Shown one piece after another: positions 50,534 through 60,014 of a stretch of DNA of 60,571 nt. Made by a program: the position numbers and the translations under genes. Where the stretch lies: positions 1 through 60,571 of the forward strand of contig CALGGM010000074.1 of the NCBI GenBank assembly GCA_937915925.1, read 5' to 3'. Every line of letters begins with the position of its first letter. Positions within the stretch are counted from its first letter, which is position 1. Origin of the DNA: an uncultured Clostridia bacterium (GTDB lineage Bacteria > Bacillota > Clostridia > Christensenellales > CAG-138). The notes under the pieces are model-generated. The model was not told where the DNA came from. It searched no databases and saw nothing but the letters and a program-made list of their open reading frames with translations.

Positions 50534-51715
50534 ATGGAACCTTTGAATATCCGATACCTGTGTCAGGCAATCGGCAGTCTTTCCGGGCTGCCGATCCGGT
50601 TGTATGAGGACGGCGAGTTGTCCTTTTTCTATTCCGTCGTGCGCTTCCCGCGCGATCCGATGACGCCGTATCAAGCCGAGATCCATGCGATCACGGATCA
50701 TGTCGGGTACTTCGTCACGCCGCGGTTTCTCTATTACGGCGTTCTGAACGCGGGGACGACAAAACTGGTCATCGGACCGACCGCGCAGGTGCTTCCCGGC
50801 GACGCGCAGCTGCGGGAGCTGGCTTTTGCCGCGGACGTCCCGAAGGAAGAAACGGCAGCCTTTCTCGACGGCATGCACTCGCTTGTGCCGCTGCCGCTCG
50901 AAAGTCTTCTGATGATGCTCTGCGCCGTCAACCACGTGCTTTCGGGCGAACAGCTGGAGATCAACGACATTGCCATCCATGAAGCGGAACAGCATCGGAT
51001 CAAGCGCAGCGTGGAACAAAAGCGGACCGAACGGAAATACCGTGGCGAACCGACGGTTCCGCACAACACCATGCAGATCGAGGACACGCTTTTATCCATC
51101 GTCCGAAGCGGCGACGCCGCGGCGCTGCGGCAATGGATCAAAAAAGCGCCGCCGGTGCGCGGCGGCGTGCTTGCTGCCGATCAGCTTCGGCAGATCAAGA
51201 ACACGTTCATCGTGACCGCAACGCTCGTTTCCCGCGCCGCGATCCAAGGCGGGCTCCCCTCTGAAGACGCGCTGTCGCTATCCGACGGCTTTATCCGGCA
51301 GGCGGAGCTTTTGAATGCGCAGTCTGCGATCGCCAATCTCCAATACAACATGGTGCTTGAATACACGGAGCAGGTCGAGCGGATCCGGCGCGGCGTGCAG
51401 CCCTCGAAGCTCGCGATCGAGGTCGCGAACTATGTGCAGCATCACCTGAGCGAGCCCATCCGCACCGAGGCTTTGGCGAAGTCGTTCTTTCTGAGCCGGA
51501 CGCATTTTTCCGCCCGCTTCAAAAAGGAGACGGGGGAAACGCCGACCCACTTCATCCTGCGTGAAAAAATGGAGGAGGCAAAGCGCCTCCTCCGATATAC
51601 CGACAAAAGCTCCGCAGCCATCGGCGCCTATCTCGGCTATTCCTCACAAGGGCATTTCTCCCGCGTCTTCAGGCAATACACCGGACAAACGCCGATCGAG
51701 TACCGCGAAGGCTGA
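50534..51715 (+). CDS. AraC family transcriptional regulator
   Basis: 393 aa from the ATG at 50534, behind GGAGGTG. The N-terminal ~280 residues form a sensing region with no family I can name (LCQAIGSLSGLPIRLYEDGE; VGYFVTPRFLYYGVLNAGTT KLVIGP). The C-terminal ~100 residues are two AraC helix-turn-helix units: VQHHLSEPIRTEALAKSFFL SRTHFSARFKKETGETPTHF and IGAYLGYSSQGHFSRVFRQY TGQTPIEYR. It is divergent from the GH3-rhamnose operon and most likely activates it, and perhaps the arabinose operon too, in response to a sugar. Its stop is directly back to back with the araD stop. Confidence 0.9.
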   Translation: MEPLNIRYLCQAIGSLSGLPIRLYEDGELSFFYSVVRFPRDPMTPYQAEIHAITDHVGYFVTPRFLYYGVLNAGTTKLVIGPTAQVLPGDAQLRELAFAADVPKEETAAFLDGMHSLVPLPLESLLMMLCAVNHVLSGEQLEINDIAIHEAEQHRIKRSVEQKRTERKYRGEPTVPHNTMQIEDTLLSIVRSGDAAALRQWIKKAPPVRGGVLAADQLRQIKNTFIVTATLVSRAAIQGGLPSEDALSLSDGFIRQAELLNAQSAIANLQYNMVLEYTEQVERIRRGVQPSKLAIEVANYVQHHLSEPIRTEALAKSFFLSRTHFSARFKKETGETPTHFILREKMEEAKRLLRYTDKSSAAIGAYLGYSSQGHFSRVFRQYTGQTPIEYREG

Positions 51716-52411
51716 TCAATTTTGCCCGTAGTAGGCGTTCTTGCCGTGCTTTCGAAGATAATGCTTGTCCTGTAATTCCTGCGGCGCGGGCTGCACCGAA
51801 GGATTGATCTGCTCGGTGCGATACGCCATTTTCGCGCATTCTTCGAGCACGACCGCGTTGTGAACAGCCGAAACCGCATCCTTGCCCCACGTGAACGGCC
51901 CGTGGTTTTTCAAGAGCACCGCGGGCATGGCGACCGGGTCGAGATGCAGGCGGTTGAACTCCGAGACGATCAGCGTTCCGGTGTTGCGTTCATATGCGTC
52001 TTCGATCTCGTCTTTGGTAAGACAGCGAAGGCAGGGGACGTCGCCGTAGAAATGATCCGCGTGCGTCGTGCCGTAGCAGGGGACGTCGCGTCCCGCCTGC
52101 GCCCAGCTCGTCGCATAGCTTGAATGCGTGTGGCAGACGCCGCCGATATTCGGGAACGCCTTATACAGCTCCACATGCGTGGGCGTATCGCTTGACGGAC
52201 GCCACTTGCCCTCGACGACCTTGCCGTCTAAATCCACCACGACCATATCGTCCGCGGTCATGCCATCGTACGGCACGCCGGACGGCTTGATCACGACAAG
52301 CCCGCGTTCGCGATCGATCGCGGAGACGTTGCCCCAGGTGAACGTGACAAGCCCGAACTTCGGAAGAAGCAGATTCGCTTCCAAAACCTGTTGCTTTAAC
52401 GATTCGAGCAT
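51716..52411 (-). CDS. araD: L-ribulose-5-phosphate 4-epimerase
   Basis: 231 aa. It turns L-ribulose 5-phosphate into D-xylulose 5-phosphate, feeding the pentose phosphate or phosphoketolase path. Zinc and active-site motifs: FTWGNVSAIDRERGLVVIKP SG, HTHSSYATSWAQAGRDVPC, GTTHADHFYGDVPC, LLKNHGPFTWGK and the final KHYLRKHGKNAYYGQ. Of two ATGs, 52411 gives better spacing to GGAGG than 52414. It overlaps the araB stop by a base or so. It is the last gene of the arabinose operon; no terminator separates it from the facing AraC gene. Confidence 0.95.
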   Translation of the reverse strand: MLESLKQQVLEANLLLPKFGLVTFTWGNVSAIDRERGLVVIKPSGVPYDGMTADDMVVVDLDGKVVEGKWRPSSDTPTHVELYKAFPNIGGVCHTHSSYATSWAQAGRDVPCYGTTHADHFYGDVPCLRCLTKDEIEDAYERNTGTLIVSEFNRLHLDPVAMPAVLLKNHGPFTWGKDAVSAVHNAVVLEECAKMAYRTEQINPSVQPAPQELQDKHYLRKHGKNAYYGQN

Positions 52412-53976
52412 CATAATACCTCCGTTGCGCATTTCTCCATCGGCAGCGCTTTTTGGTAGCGATTGAGAAAGACCGAGAACCCCGCAATGTCCGTTTCGGT
52501 TGCCTGTATCGTGGACGATTTCGCGTTTTTGAAGACTTTATTGTCAAGATAGCTTTCGAGCGTTTCGCCGTCCTCGCGGTTTTTCATAAACGCCGCAAGC
52601 AGCGCCATGCCGTACGGTCCGCCTTCGCCCGCGGTTTCCATCACCGACACCGGCGCGCCGACCGCCGCGGAAAGCAATCGCTGTCCGACCTCCGGCGTTT
52701 TGAAAAAACCGCCGTGCCCGTAAAGCTTATCGATGGTCACGCCTTCGGTCTTGGTCAGAATGTCGAGCCCGATCTTGAGCGTCGCAAGCGCGGAAAGCAG
52801 ATGGGCCCGCATAAAGTTCGAAAGCGAAAACTTGCAGTTCTGCATCCGCGCGAACACCGGACGTCCCTCGTCGAGATCGGTCACGCCCTCGCCGGAGAAA
52901 TAGTTGAACGAAAGCAGTCCGCCGCAATCGGGATCGCCCTCCAAAGCTTTTCGAAACAGCAGCGTGTAGAGCGCGCCCTTGTCCACGGGCTGTCCGATCG
53001 CGTCCGCAAATTCCGAAAACAGATTGACCCATGCGTTGATGTCCGAGGTGCAGTTGTTGCAATGCACCATCGCAACCGGCAGCCCCGCAGGCGTCGTCAC
53101 CATGTCGATCTCCCGATGCAGCCCGAGAGGCTTATCGGTCACGATCATGGCAAAATCCGACGTGCCCGCACTGACGTTTCCGGTGCGCACTCTGACCGAG
53201 TTTGTCGCCGCCATGCCGGTTCCCGCATCGCCCTCGCACGGCGCAAGCGGAATGCCCGCTTGTAAGGTTCCGGCCGGATCGAGGAACCTTGCGCCGTCCT
53301 CGGTCAAAGTCCCGGCGTTCTCGCCCGCTTTCAAGACCTTCGGCAAAATCGCGCGAAGATCGAAATTCGTGAGCGCTTTAAACTTCTGCACCATCGTTTC
53401 GTTGTAGTCGCAGGTTGCGCTGTCGATCGGAAACATGCCGCTCGCCTCGCCGACGCCCATGACGTGCTCGCCTGTGAGCCGCCAATGGATATAGCCCGCA
53501 AGGGTCGTAAGATGCGCAATGTCCTTTACGTGGCTCTCGCCGTTTAAGATCGCCTGATAGAGGTGCGCGATGCTCCACCGCTGCGGAATGTTGAAGCCGA
53601 AAAGCGCGCTTAGCTCGCTTGCCGCCTCGCCGGTGATCGTGTTCCGCCACGTGCGAAATTCGCAAAGCTGCTTCCCGTCCTGATCAAACGGCAGATAGCC
53701 GTGCATCATGGCGGAAACGCCGATCGCGCCGACGGTCGTCAGCTCACAGCCGAGCTTTTCGCGCACATCGCGCATCAGGTTTGCAAAGCAATCCCGAAGC
53801 CCCGTATGGATGTCCTCCATCGTGTACGTCCACACGCCGTTCACGAGCCGGTTCTCCCAGACGTGATCGCCGCTTGCCACGGGAATATGCTGTTCATCGA
53901 TCAGCACCGCCTTGATGCGGGTGCTGCCGAGCTCGATGCCGAGCGAACAGGCTTCCAGATTCATTTGAGCTTCCAT
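52411..53976 (-). CDS. araB: Ribulokinase (FGGY family)
   Basis: 521 aa. It phosphorylates L-ribulose. The ASKHA start is CSLGIELGSTRIKAVLIDEQ; other marks are GVSAMMHGYLPFDQDGKQLC EFRTWRN, LTGEHVMGVGEASGMFPI, VSAGTSDFAMIVTDKPLG and the late YGHGGFFKTPEVGQRLLSAA VG. It belongs to the ribulokinase type common in Clostridia rather than the E. coli AraB type; identity is supported by araA and araD on either side. The start at 53976 has AAGGA upstream; an alternative at 53964 overlaps the araA stop as ATGA. Confidence 0.92.
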   Translation of the reverse strand: MEAQMNLEACSLGIELGSTRIKAVLIDEQHIPVASGDHVWENRLVNGVWTYTMEDIHTGLRDCFANLMRDVREKLGCELTTVGAIGVSAMMHGYLPFDQDGKQLCEFRTWRNTITGEAASELSALFGFNIPQRWSIAHLYQAILNGESHVKDIAHLTTLAGYIHWRLTGEHVMGVGEASGMFPIDSATCDYNETMVQKFKALTNFDLRAILPKVLKAGENAGTLTEDGARFLDPAGTLQAGIPLAPCEGDAGTGMAATNSVRVRTGNVSAGTSDFAMIVTDKPLGLHREIDMVTTPAGLPVAMVHCNNCTSDINAWVNLFSEFADAIGQPVDKGALYTLLFRKALEGDPDCGGLLSFNYFSGEGVTDLDEGRPVFARMQNCKFSLSNFMRAHLLSALATLKIGLDILTKTEGVTIDKLYGHGGFFKTPEVGQRLLSAAVGAPVSVMETAGEGGPYGMALLAAFMKNREDGETLESYLDNKVFKNAKSSTIQATETDIAGFSVFLNRYQKALPMEKCATEVL

Positions 53977-55427
53977 ACAAGATCCTTCACGAGCAGTTCG
54001 TTTTCGAGCGCTTCGGGCGTGGTGTCCTTACTGATATGCACAAACTCGACGTCCATCATCCGCGCCCAATCGCGCAGCATGTCTGCCGTGACGTCGTAGG
54101 AGAGCACCGTATGATGCGCGCCGCCCGCTGTGATCCAGCATTCCACGCCGGTGGTGAGATCGGGCATTGCCCGCCACATGACGCGCGCCACGGGAAGATT
54201 CGGCATCGGAAGGATCGGCTTCACCGCCTCGATGTCCTGCACGATGAGACGGAGCCGTCCGCCCATATCGATCAAAGACGCCACAACGCCTTTACCCGCC
54301 TTGCCCTCGAACACGAGACGCGCGGGGTCCTTTTCGTTCATGCCGATGCCGAGGTGATGTGTCTCGATGCGCGGCTTGTCCGCCGCCAAGCTCGGGCAGA
54401 CCTCCAGCATATGTGCGCCGAGCGAATACTCCTGTCCCTCGACCAAATGATAGGTGTAATCCTCCATAAACGCGGACGCGCCGTTGCCGCCATTGCCCAT
54501 GGCTTTCAAAATCGCGGTCATGGCACTTACCTTCCAATCGCCCTCGCCGCCGTAGCCGTAGCCCTGCGCCATGAGGTGCTGACTGGCCAATCCCGGAAGC
54601 TGTTCCATGCCGTAAAGGTCCTGGAACGTGTTCGTAAACGCCCTGCAGCCCTCGCGGTCGAGCATCTTCTTCATCGCGATCTCTTCCTTTGCCTGATAGC
54701 GGATCGCGGCAAGGTTGTCGGTGGCAATATCGTAGCTTGCTTCGTATTCCGCAACCAGCGCGTCGATCTCGGCTTCGGTGACCTTGTTCATTTCCTTCAC
54801 GAGATCGCCGACCGCCCACGTATTGACCTGCCAGCCGAGCTTGATCTGCGCCGCGACCTTGTCGCCCTCGGTGACCGCGACCTCGCGCATGTTGTCGCCG
54901 AAGCGCATGACCTTCATGCGCTTCGATACCGCTACGCCGATCGCCGCTTTCATCCAATCGCCGAGACGGGAGAGGACCGCCTCGTCCTGCCAGTAGCCCG
55001 CAATGACCTTGCGCGGCTTCCGAAGCCGCGCGCCGATAAAGCCGTGCTCGCGGTCGCCGTGCGCCGCCTGATTCAGATTCATGAAATCCATGTCGATCTC
55101 GTCGTTCGGGATCTCGCGGTTGTACTGCGTCGCAAGATGGCACCAAGGCTTACTTAGATCGCGAAGCCCGTCGATCCACATCTTACTGGGGCTGAACGTA
55201 TGGCACCACGTGATGACGCCCGCGCAGTTTTTTTGATAATTTGCTTCACGCACGACGTCGGCGATCTCGGCGTTGCTCTTTGCCGTGACCTTATACACGA
55301 GCGGATAGGGGAGCGCCTTGCTCATGTTCTCCGCCATCTCTTTCGCGCGCGCGTCGACCGTTTCCAAAACCTCGGGTCCGTACAGCTCCTGTGAGCCCAC
55401 CACAAACCAAAACTCGTACTGCTTCAT
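53961..55427 (-). CDS. araA: L-arabinose isomerase
   Basis: 488 aa from the ATG at 55427, behind GGGAGGAT. It converts L-arabinose to L-ribulose. Family motifs: EFWFVVGSQELYGPEVLETV, WCHTFSPSKMWIDGL, GEGDWKVSAMTAILKAMG, HHLGIGMNEKDPARLVF and the metal-site AGGAHHTVLSYDVT near the end. The length is typical. It overlaps the GH43 gene by four bases and araB by 4 to 16 bases depending on the araB start, so the three genes are translationally coupled. The pentose comes presumably from the glycan attacked by the GH enzymes upstream. Confidence 0.97.
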   Translation of the reverse strand: MKQYEFWFVVGSQELYGPEVLETVDARAKEMAENMSKALPYPLVYKVTAKSNAEIADVVREANYQKNCAGVITWCHTFSPSKMWIDGLRDLSKPWCHLATQYNREIPNDEIDMDFMNLNQAAHGDREHGFIGARLRKPRKVIAGYWQDEAVLSRLGDWMKAAIGVAVSKRMKVMRFGDNMREVAVTEGDKVAAQIKLGWQVNTWAVGDLVKEMNKVTEAEIDALVAEYEASYDIATDNLAAIRYQAKEEIAMKKMLDREGCRAFTNTFQDLYGMEQLPGLASQHLMAQGYGYGGEGDWKVSAMTAILKAMGNGGNGASAFMEDYTYHLVEGQEYSLGAHMLEVCPSLAADKPRIETHHLGIGMNEKDPARLVFEGKAGKGVVASLIDMGGRLRLIVQDIEAVKPILPMPNLPVARVMWRAMPDLTTGVECWITAGGAHHTVLSYDVTADMLRDWARMMDVEFVHISKDTTPEALENELLVKDLVWKLK

Positions 55428-56518
55428 TTCATATCCTCCCATTTCCATTCATTGTACCACCGGATGACCGGTTTGTCATCCTCCCATTCGATCGGCAGCC
55501 ACACATAGCGCGCGATACTCGTGTTCTCCGCGTGCCGAAGGAGCCTGTCGGAGAGCTTGCCCGCGGGACGCACGCTCTTGTCCGGCTTGATGAGATCGGC
55601 GTGCCGGTCGCCCGACATGGCCTTTTCGACAAGCTTTAAATACTGTAAGCCCATCTTTTGCTGCTGCTTTGTCGGCTTCCACCGGTCCGCCATCGCGATA
55701 TATTTGTCCGTGCCGGGAAGTTTCAATACGCAGGTGAACTGCGAAAAGAAGCTGGTGCCGAACGTGTCGTTTTCGCACGGATCGCCTAAATCGGTATAGT
55801 CCCCGTGCCAATCGTCGAACACGCAAGCCTTGCTCGGGTTCGGGTAATAGCCCGACGTGCCGGAGGTGAGAAGATAGTGCCGTCCGTTGCGGCGGAAATA
55901 CGTCGGCGCCTCGCGCGAAAGCGGAGGGTGCAGGTTCGTATAATGCGCGGAAAACTCGCCCGTGACCTCGGTGTAGGAATCACTGAGCGTTGCCGTTACC
56001 ACCTCGAAATGCGGACGGTCGAAGATGAAATACGCCTTCTTCGTCCGTTCGTCGATCGCAAGCGCAAAGTCGCCGGTGTCCATGTCGAGGGGCTTATAGA
56101 TCTTATGCACGAACGTGTACGGCCCGAGAAAGCTGTCCGCTTCCATGACCGACATAAACTGGCTCGTCGCGCCGCACATGATCTTGAGCCACGCGACGTA
56201 CTTCTTTGTTTTTTCGCAGTAGAGGATGTGCGGGCGATCCATCTGATAGGTGGGGTGCAGAGGGCTGCTGAGATCGTCCGGCGTGGGCGGAATGATGAGG
56301 CCCTTGTCCTCCCAGTTATAGAGATCCTTACTTGCATAGCAGCGCACGCCCCAGTGCCACACGGTGTTGCCCATGCCGCCCTTGGTCTTTTCCTTGTTCT
56401 CGCCGTACCAATAGTAAACGCCGTCCTGCTCGCTGTAGAAGACCGAAAACCCGTGTGCCTGAATCGGCTTGCCGTTTGTGTCGAGCCATTCTTCGCCCGG
56501 TTTGAAGCTGTTATACAT
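55424..56518 (-). CDS. GH43-like glycoside hydrolase (possible exo-beta-1,3-galactanase group)
   Basis: 364 aa from the ATG at 56518, behind AAAGGAGG. It is a five-bladed propeller hydrolase: WLDTNGKPIQAHGFSVFYSE followed by DGVYYWYGENKEKTKGG, RCYASKDLYNWEDKGLI, MDRPHILYCEKTKKYVAWLK, TGDFALAIDERTKKAYFIFD, SREAPTYFRRNGRHYLLTSG TSGYYPNP. This HAHG/YYWYGENK style is, as I recall, that of GH43 subfamilies acting on beta-1,3-galactan of arabinogalactan proteins, where the usual catalytic Asp is replaced by Gln or another residue. No signal peptide, so it is intracellular. It is coupled to araA by a four-base overlap. Confidence 0.8.
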   Translation of the reverse strand: MYNSFKPGEEWLDTNGKPIQAHGFSVFYSEQDGVYYWYGENKEKTKGGMGNTVWHWGVRCYASKDLYNWEDKGLIIPPTPDDLSSPLHPTYQMDRPHILYCEKTKKYVAWLKIMCGATSQFMSVMEADSFLGPYTFVHKIYKPLDMDTGDFALAIDERTKKAYFIFDRPHFEVVTATLSDSYTEVTGEFSAHYTNLHPPLSREAPTYFRRNGRHYLLTSGTSGYYPNPSKACVFDDWHGDYTDLGDPCENDTFGTSFFSQFTCVLKLPGTDKYIAMADRWKPTKQQQKMGLQYLKLVEKAMSGDRHADLIKPDKSVRPAGKLSDRLLRHAENTSIARYVWLPIEWEDDKPVIRWYNEWKWEDMK

Positions 56519-57494
56519 GAGAATCCTCCTTTTCAAAGGGATATTTCAATCCCATCTGTCTGCGGCATTCGTCCATGATCCGCATCACGTCCAGCGTCAT
56601 CCGATGCGGAACGAATCTGCTTTCCGTCAATCCGCTCCGGATTTCCTCTGCGGCGCGGTCAAATTCGTTCGTCATGCTTCCGTCGCCGCGAACGGTCTCA
56701 TTTTTCCCGTGTTTCCGTTTCAACACCGCCTTGTTTGCGCGGTGGAAAAACCGGACGGATGTGCTTGCGTCCGTGCCGACGATTTTGAACTTCTCAAGTC
56801 CCTTATAGTCCACGATCGACACGGATGCGAGATACGTTTTGCCGTTCGGGGACGTCAGCGCAACGTCCTCGGAAAGGTCGATCCCGTTTTCGAGAACGCC
56901 AAAGCAATGCACCTTCACCGGATTTCCGAACAGCCGGTACAGATACGCGATCGGGTATACGCCCACATCGAGCAGCGCGCCGCCGGCGCGGTTGGGATCG
57001 GTCACGCGTGGCGCGTAGCCCTTACTGTTCAGGTGATAGTTGGCGACGACCGTTTGGATCTCGCCGAATGCGCCGTCGTCGAGCCATTGCTTGACCGTGT
57101 TTGCGATCGGGGAAAACCATGTCCACATGGCTTCCACAAGATAAACGCCTTTTTCCTCTGCAAGACGGATCAGCTCTTCCGCTTGCTTGGCGTCCGTCGT
57201 AAACGCTTTTTCGCAGAGCACCGGTTTGCCGAGCTCCAATGCAAGCTTGACATATTCATAATGATTGCTGTGCGGCGTCACCACATAGACGCCGTCCGCC
57301 TCCGCCGCGATCGCCTCCGCCGCGGTTTTGTACGCGGTCCCGCCGTACAGCTTTGCAAACGCTTCCGCTTTCTCAAACCGACGGGTATAGACGGAAACGA
57401 TCTGATGTCTGCCCGATCGTGTGATTTCCTTTGCGACCTTGTCCGCAAGCGTGCCGGCGCCGATGAAGCACCAATGAAATGCGTTTTGTTCCAT
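56511..57494 (-). CDS. Gfo/Idh/MocA family NAD(P)-dependent oxidoreductase
   Basis: 327 aa from the ATG at 57494, eight bases after AAAGGA. The Rossmann fold begins WCFIGAGTLADKVAKEITRS; EKAF in GKPVLCEKAFTTDAKQAEEL is the family's catalytic Lys motif; the C-terminal beta-sheet domain has GYAPRVTDPNRAGGALLDVG VYPIAYLYRLFG. Members oxidise or reduce sugars, inositols or glycosides. Here it is embedded in a glycoside hydrolase and arabinose operon between GH78 and GH43, so a sugar or uronic acid is the likely substrate, but I cannot say which. It overlaps the GH43 start by eight bases. Confidence 0.9.
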   Translation of the reverse strand: MEQNAFHWCFIGAGTLADKVAKEITRSGRHQIVSVYTRRFEKAEAFAKLYGGTAYKTAAEAIAAEADGVYVVTPHSNHYEYVKLALELGKPVLCEKAFTTDAKQAEELIRLAEEKGVYLVEAMWTWFSPIANTVKQWLDDGAFGEIQTVVANYHLNSKGYAPRVTDPNRAGGALLDVGVYPIAYLYRLFGNPVKVHCFGVLENGIDLSEDVALTSPNGKTYLASVSIVDYKGLEKFKIVGTDASTSVRFFHRANKAVLKRKHGKNETVRGDGSMTNEFDRAAEEIRSGLTESRFVPHRMTLDVMRIMDECRRQMGLKYPFEKEDSHV

Positions 57495-57496
57495 GT

Positions 57497-60013
57497 TCAG
57501 CATCCTTTCTGAAACGCATAGGTTCCTGCCGTCAGAAGCTTCGGCTGCTCATCCGGTAAGCGCACCTCCGCGGTGGTGTTTGCCGGGACCGTGATTATAA
57601 ATGTCGTGCCGGTTTCGGTGCGTTCCCAACGGCTTTCCACCCTGCCGTAGGGGCTTAGGTAGGACGCTTCGGCATGGGTCAGCGTGCCGCCGGGAATCGG
57701 CGCGATCACAAAATGATTTTCGCCGTCCACGCGAATGCCCGCAACCGTGTCAAAGAGCCACCCGCACACCGCACCGGGGGAATAGTGGTTGCGGCTCAGA
57801 TCGCCCTCCCAAGACTCCCACACGGTCGTTGCGCCCTGTTCGACCTCGTAGAGCCAGCCGGGACGCTGCGTGTTCAAAAGCATCTTGTAAGCCGTTTCCG
57901 CTTCGCCCGCCTCGGTGAGCGTTCCGAGCACAAACGGCGTGGAAAGAAAGCCCGTGCCGACCTTGTAATCGTACCGCTCTGCCGCAAGTTTTAAGCGGCT
58001 TTGCGCCTTTTGCTTTTCTTCGCCGTCCAACAATCCGAGTGCCAACGGACGAACCAGCTTTGCCTGCCGGTCGGTGTCGAGCTCGGCAAACTGCGCATAT
58101 GCCGCCTTTGCGCGTTCGGCGGCGTTTTTGTATGCGCTTGCATCCTTTCCGAGAATGTCCGCGATTTTTTCCATCGTCGTCATGGTGAGGTAGAGATACG
58201 CGGTCGCTTCCTCCGGGTGCTTCGCCTTTGTGCCGTAGACATGATCGCGGAACTCCTCCGGCTCGAGCCATTCGCCGAGGTGGATGCCCTTTTCGTAATG
58301 CCCGTCCTTTTCAAGCTTTTTGAGCACCGCGTCGGCGTATTTCTGCATCATCGGCCAACAGGCGGAAAGAAGCGACTTGTCGCCGAAGCGCAGCCAGTAG
58401 CGGTACGGGATCAGATAGATCGCGTCCGCCCAGCCGACCGACGTGCCGGTGCTCTTGTACATCATCTCAACGCCGGAATATGGCAGCACCGCCGGGATCA
58501 TGCCGTCCTTGTACTGCGCGTCCTGCATGTCGACAAGCCACTTACGGAAAAACGGCGCGGTGTTCATCAGGTATGCGCCGGTGTCGAAAAAGACCTGCGC
58601 GTCGCCGGTCCAGCCGAGGCGCTCGCGCGTCGGACAGTCGGTCGGCACGTCGAGAAAGTTCCCCTTCATGCTCCAGCGCGTGTTTTTCAGAAGCTGATTG
58701 TCGCGTTCGTCGGAGCAGGTGAAATCGCCCGTCTGTTCCATATTGGAATAGACCGCAATCGCCTCGACGTCCGAAAGCGCCGCGTCGCCGATGATCTCGG
58801 CATAGCGGAAGCCGAAGACCGCAAAGGACGTCTTGTAATGATCCTCGCCGCCGGAACAGAAGACCGTGATCTCCTGCCGAGGCGTCGGGTCGTTCTCGCC
58901 GGAGATCTGATTGGTGAGAAGCTTTTTGATCAGCGCCATCTGCGTCCAGCCCGCCGCCGGGCGGCTTTCCTGTATGTTGGAAAGATCCACATGCCCGTCC
59001 TTGACGGTCTCGCCGAGGATCAGCCTGACCCGCTGACCGGGCTTGCCCTTGACCGTAAAGGAAAGATAGCCTGCGAGATTCTGTCCGAAGTCCAGAATGT
59101 TTCCGCTGCGCGTCGGCAAGAAATGCTCATGCTCGGTGACCGGGACGTTATCGGAGCAAACGAGCAGCGCCTTCGGCGGCGCGACCTCGATCGCACTGTC
59201 GGAAAAGCTCGGCGACATGGCCGCGTTATAGATCTCGCCGTCCTTGAGATCGGCAAAGCGGATCGGTCCGTCGTTCGACCATGCCCACATATGATCCGTG
59301 CAGACGGTTTCCTTGCTGCCGTCTTGGTAGGTAATCTCCAACTGCGCAAAGCAGCTTGTCTGCATCCCGTAGACGTTCGTCACGCCGTACGCCGCAGCGC
59401 TGCCGCGATACCAGCCGTCCGCAAGGCGCAGCTCGATCGCGTTCTGCTCCCTTAGAAGCGCGGTTACGTCATAGGTCTGCACCTGAATGCGCTTTCTGTA
59501 ATCCGTCATGCCCGGCGCAAGGATGAAATCCTCGATGCGCGTGCCGTTGACCGTCACGTCATACACGCCACGCGCCGCCGCGTACAGCCGCGCCTTTGCG
59601 ACGGGCTTCTTTGCGTCAAAGGTTTTCCGGAAGCAGTCGACCGGACAGCGGCGGTTCTTCTGCGGCTTATAATCGCCTGCGATCCACTTTGCGGTAAAAT
59701 CGGATGGGTTCAGAAGACCCAATTCAAAGCGGCTTTCACTCGGCTCGCCCGGCTTTCCGTTTTCGTCCCAAAGCGTCACGCGCCACGATAGAGAATCGCG
59801 GCTTTTTAAGGGCGTTCCTTCATATCGGATATGCGTCATGGACGCGCTATTGACCTTCCCGGAATCCCAGACGGTTTCACCGTCGCGCACGCATTCGATG
59901 CAGTAGGCAGTTTGCGTTTTGCCGCCCTCGCAGTTCCAATAGAAGCGCGGCTGTGCGTTGCCCAATCCGAGCGGTTCAAATAGATATTCGGTTTGCAGAC
60001 GGATCGCTTTCAT
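57497..60013 (-). CDS. GH78 alpha-L-rhamnosidase, copy 2
   Basis: 838 aa, no signal peptide. Domain order as in copy 1: FEPLGLGNAQPRFYWNCEGG, FTAKWIAGDYKPQKNRRCPV DCFRKT, a rhamnosidase N part (RGVYDVTVNGTRIEDFILAP GMTDYRKRIQVQTYDVT), the (alpha/alpha)6 barrel with DCPTRERLGWTGDAQVFFDT and WADAIYLIPYRYWLRFGD, and a C-terminal beta domain. Differences include an insert NLIKK/TNQISGENDPTPRQEI in the second third, absent in copy 1. It starts one base after the stop of the GH2 gene. The pair suggests that two linkages or aglycones are handled. Confidence 0.93.
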   Translation of the reverse strand: MKAIRLQTEYLFEPLGLGNAQPRFYWNCEGGKTQTAYCIECVRDGETVWDSGKVNSASMTHIRYEGTPLKSRDSLSWRVTLWDENGKPGEPSESRFELGLLNPSDFTAKWIAGDYKPQKNRRCPVDCFRKTFDAKKPVAKARLYAAARGVYDVTVNGTRIEDFILAPGMTDYRKRIQVQTYDVTALLREQNAIELRLADGWYRGSAAAYGVTNVYGMQTSCFAQLEITYQDGSKETVCTDHMWAWSNDGPIRFADLKDGEIYNAAMSPSFSDSAIEVAPPKALLVCSDNVPVTEHEHFLPTRSGNILDFGQNLAGYLSFTVKGKPGQRVRLILGETVKDGHVDLSNIQESRPAAGWTQMALIKKLLTNQISGENDPTPRQEITVFCSGGEDHYKTSFAVFGFRYAEIIGDAALSDVEAIAVYSNMEQTGDFTCSDERDNQLLKNTRWSMKGNFLDVPTDCPTRERLGWTGDAQVFFDTGAYLMNTAPFFRKWLVDMQDAQYKDGMIPAVLPYSGVEMMYKSTGTSVGWADAIYLIPYRYWLRFGDKSLLSACWPMMQKYADAVLKKLEKDGHYEKGIHLGEWLEPEEFRDHVYGTKAKHPEEATAYLYLTMTTMEKIADILGKDASAYKNAAERAKAAYAQFAELDTDRQAKLVRPLALGLLDGEEKQKAQSRLKLAAERYDYKVGTGFLSTPFVLGTLTEAGEAETAYKMLLNTQRPGWLYEVEQGATTVWESWEGDLSRNHYSPGAVCGWLFDTVAGIRVDGENHFVIAPIPGGTLTHAEASYLSPYGRVESRWERTETGTTFIITVPANTTAEVRLPDEQPKLLTAGTYAFQKGC

Positions 60014-60014
60014 G

